From NCBI GenBank assembly GCA_021826485.1, contig JAKAZX010000214.1, positions 1-7,032 on the forward strand: DNA of 7,032 nt, read 5' to 3'. The position numbers were made by a program, and so were the translations under genes. The notes under the pieces are model-generated. The model was not told where the DNA came from, made no database searches, and saw only the letters and a list, made by a program, of their open reading frames with translations. Within the stretch, counting starts at the first letter, position 1, and each line of letters begins with the position of its first letter. This DNA is from Pseudomonadota bacterium (GTDB taxonomy: Bacteria; Pseudomonadota; Alphaproteobacteria; Acetobacterales; Acetobacteraceae). Shown here in pieces: positions 6,374 to 7,032 of the stretch.

Positions 6374-7032
6374 GTGACGCTGACGCTCGGGCTGCAACTG
6401 CTGGTCAACGGCGTCGTCGTCGGCGGCCTGCTGGGGCTGGTGGCGCTGGGCCTTGCGCTGATCTTCGGCGTGATGCGGCTGATCAATTTCGCGCATGGCG
6501 AGTTCATCACGCTCGGCGCCTACACCACCTGGCTGCTCGCCGGCGGCCTTGGCCTGTCGCCGCTGCTGGGCATCCCGCTCGGCTTCGTGCTGGCCGCGGC
6601 GATCGGCTGGGGCGTGCAGGCGCTGCTGCTGTCGCGGCTCGCCGGGCGCCCGCCGCTCGACATGCTGATGGCGACCTATGCGCTGTCGATCATCGGCCTC
6701 GGCCTGTTCGCGCTCGGCTTCGGCGGCGATTTCCGCAGCTATGCGGCGGGACCGACGGGCGATCTGCGGATCGCCGGCGTGTCGATCGGGCTGCGCAGCC
6801 TGACCGTGCTGGTGGTCTGCCTGCTGCTCGCCGGGGCGATGCTGGGCCTGCTGCGGTCGGCGCGCAGCGGGCTGGCGCTGCGGGCGCTGGCGCAGAACCG
6901 GGATGCGGCGGCGGCCAGCGGCATCGACGTGCGGCGGGCGGAGCGGCTGACCTTCGCGCTGGCGGTCGGGCTGGCGGCGGCGGCGGGGTCGCTGGTCAGC
7001 CTGATCGGCACCACGACGCCGCAGGTCGGGCG
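6374..7032 (+). CDS. Branched-chain amino acid-type ABC transporter permease, LivH family (partial, 3' end outside window)
   Basis: From the GTG at 6374 the frame is open to the window edge (219 codons plus two bases) and encodes a very hydrophobic membrane protein. The signature FGVMRLINFAHGEFITLGAY (31-50) is diagnostic of LivH permeases. Hydrophobic segments lie at about 8-33, 42-57, 62-86, 96-117, 136-157 and 190-214. A cytoplasmic loop ALRALAQNRDAAAASGIDV precedes the last of these and corresponds to the coupling helix that contacts the ATPase subunit. Family length is about 290 residues, so roughly a quarter is missing. The ATG at 6366 is out of frame and reaches a stop after three codons, so GTG is the likely start, with a weak GCGGGA upstream. 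It sits 16 bp after the substrate-binding protein gene; the LivM and two ATPase genes would be expected to the right of the window. Confidence 0.93.
   Translation, partial: MTLTLGLQLLVNGVVVGGLLGLVALGLALIFGVMRLINFAHGEFITLGAYTTWLLAGGLGLSPLLGIPLGFVLAAAIGWGVQALLLSRLAGRPPLDMLMATYALSIIGLGLFALGFGGDFRSYAAGPTGDLRIAGVSIGLRSLTVLVVCLLLAGAMLGLLRSARSGLALRALAQNRDAAAASGIDVRRAERLTFALAVGLAAAAGSLVSLIGTTTPQVG

Noticed and set aside
4957..6510. A 517-codon minus-strand open frame opposite the binding-protein gene.
   Set aside because: Composition is that of an antisense shadow, and the plus strand carries three clear genes here.

Overview
The window is very GC-rich (about 70% by eye), with G/C-dominated third codon positions, tight gene packing and long spurious open frames on the strand opposite each gene. 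Gene content (group III truncated haemoglobin, Liv-type ABC transporter, IclR regulator, two-hot-dog MaoC-like protein) fits a high-GC alphaproteobacterium. A Rhodospirillales/Acetobacteraceae-like source is my best guess, but it is an inference from composition and gene style only. I see no mobile element, tRNA, rRNA or CRISPR array.

Layout: two gene sets diverge from a 67-bp, locally AT-richer spacer at 4243-4309. Leftward on the minus strand, in transcription order: an AMP-forming acyl-CoA ligase (4242-2677), a two-domain MaoC/FAS1-type acyl dehydratase (2671-1526), a WbpE-like DegT/DnrJ/EryC1/StrS aminotransferase (1450-326), and a group III truncated haemoglobin whose 3' end is cut off by the window start (322 to below 1). 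Rightward on the plus strand: an IclR-family regulator (4310-5134), a periplasmic substrate-binding protein of the branched-chain amino acid/amide type with a Tat-like leader (5185-6357), and the 5' part of a LivH-type permease (6374 to beyond 7032).

How they may work together: a solute-binding protein and permease import a small carboxylated molecule, the ligase turns a carboxylic acid into its CoA thioester, the MaoC-like protein hydrates or dehydrates the thioester, and the IclR protein probably senses a ligand and controls the shared divergent region. This is an ordinary design for an inducible carboxylic-acid catabolic locus; the substrate cannot be read from the sequence. The aminotransferase and haemoglobin follow after a 75-bp gap holding a GC-rich hairpin. 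They are 3 bp apart, so they probably form their own translationally coupled pair, and their link to the CoA genes is unclear.

No clearly new system is visible. The points most worth a second look are non-canonical residues in the ligase nucleotide loop and in the MaoC-like active-site motif, the aminotransferase lacking its usual sugar-pathway partners, and the repeat structure in the divergent spacer.
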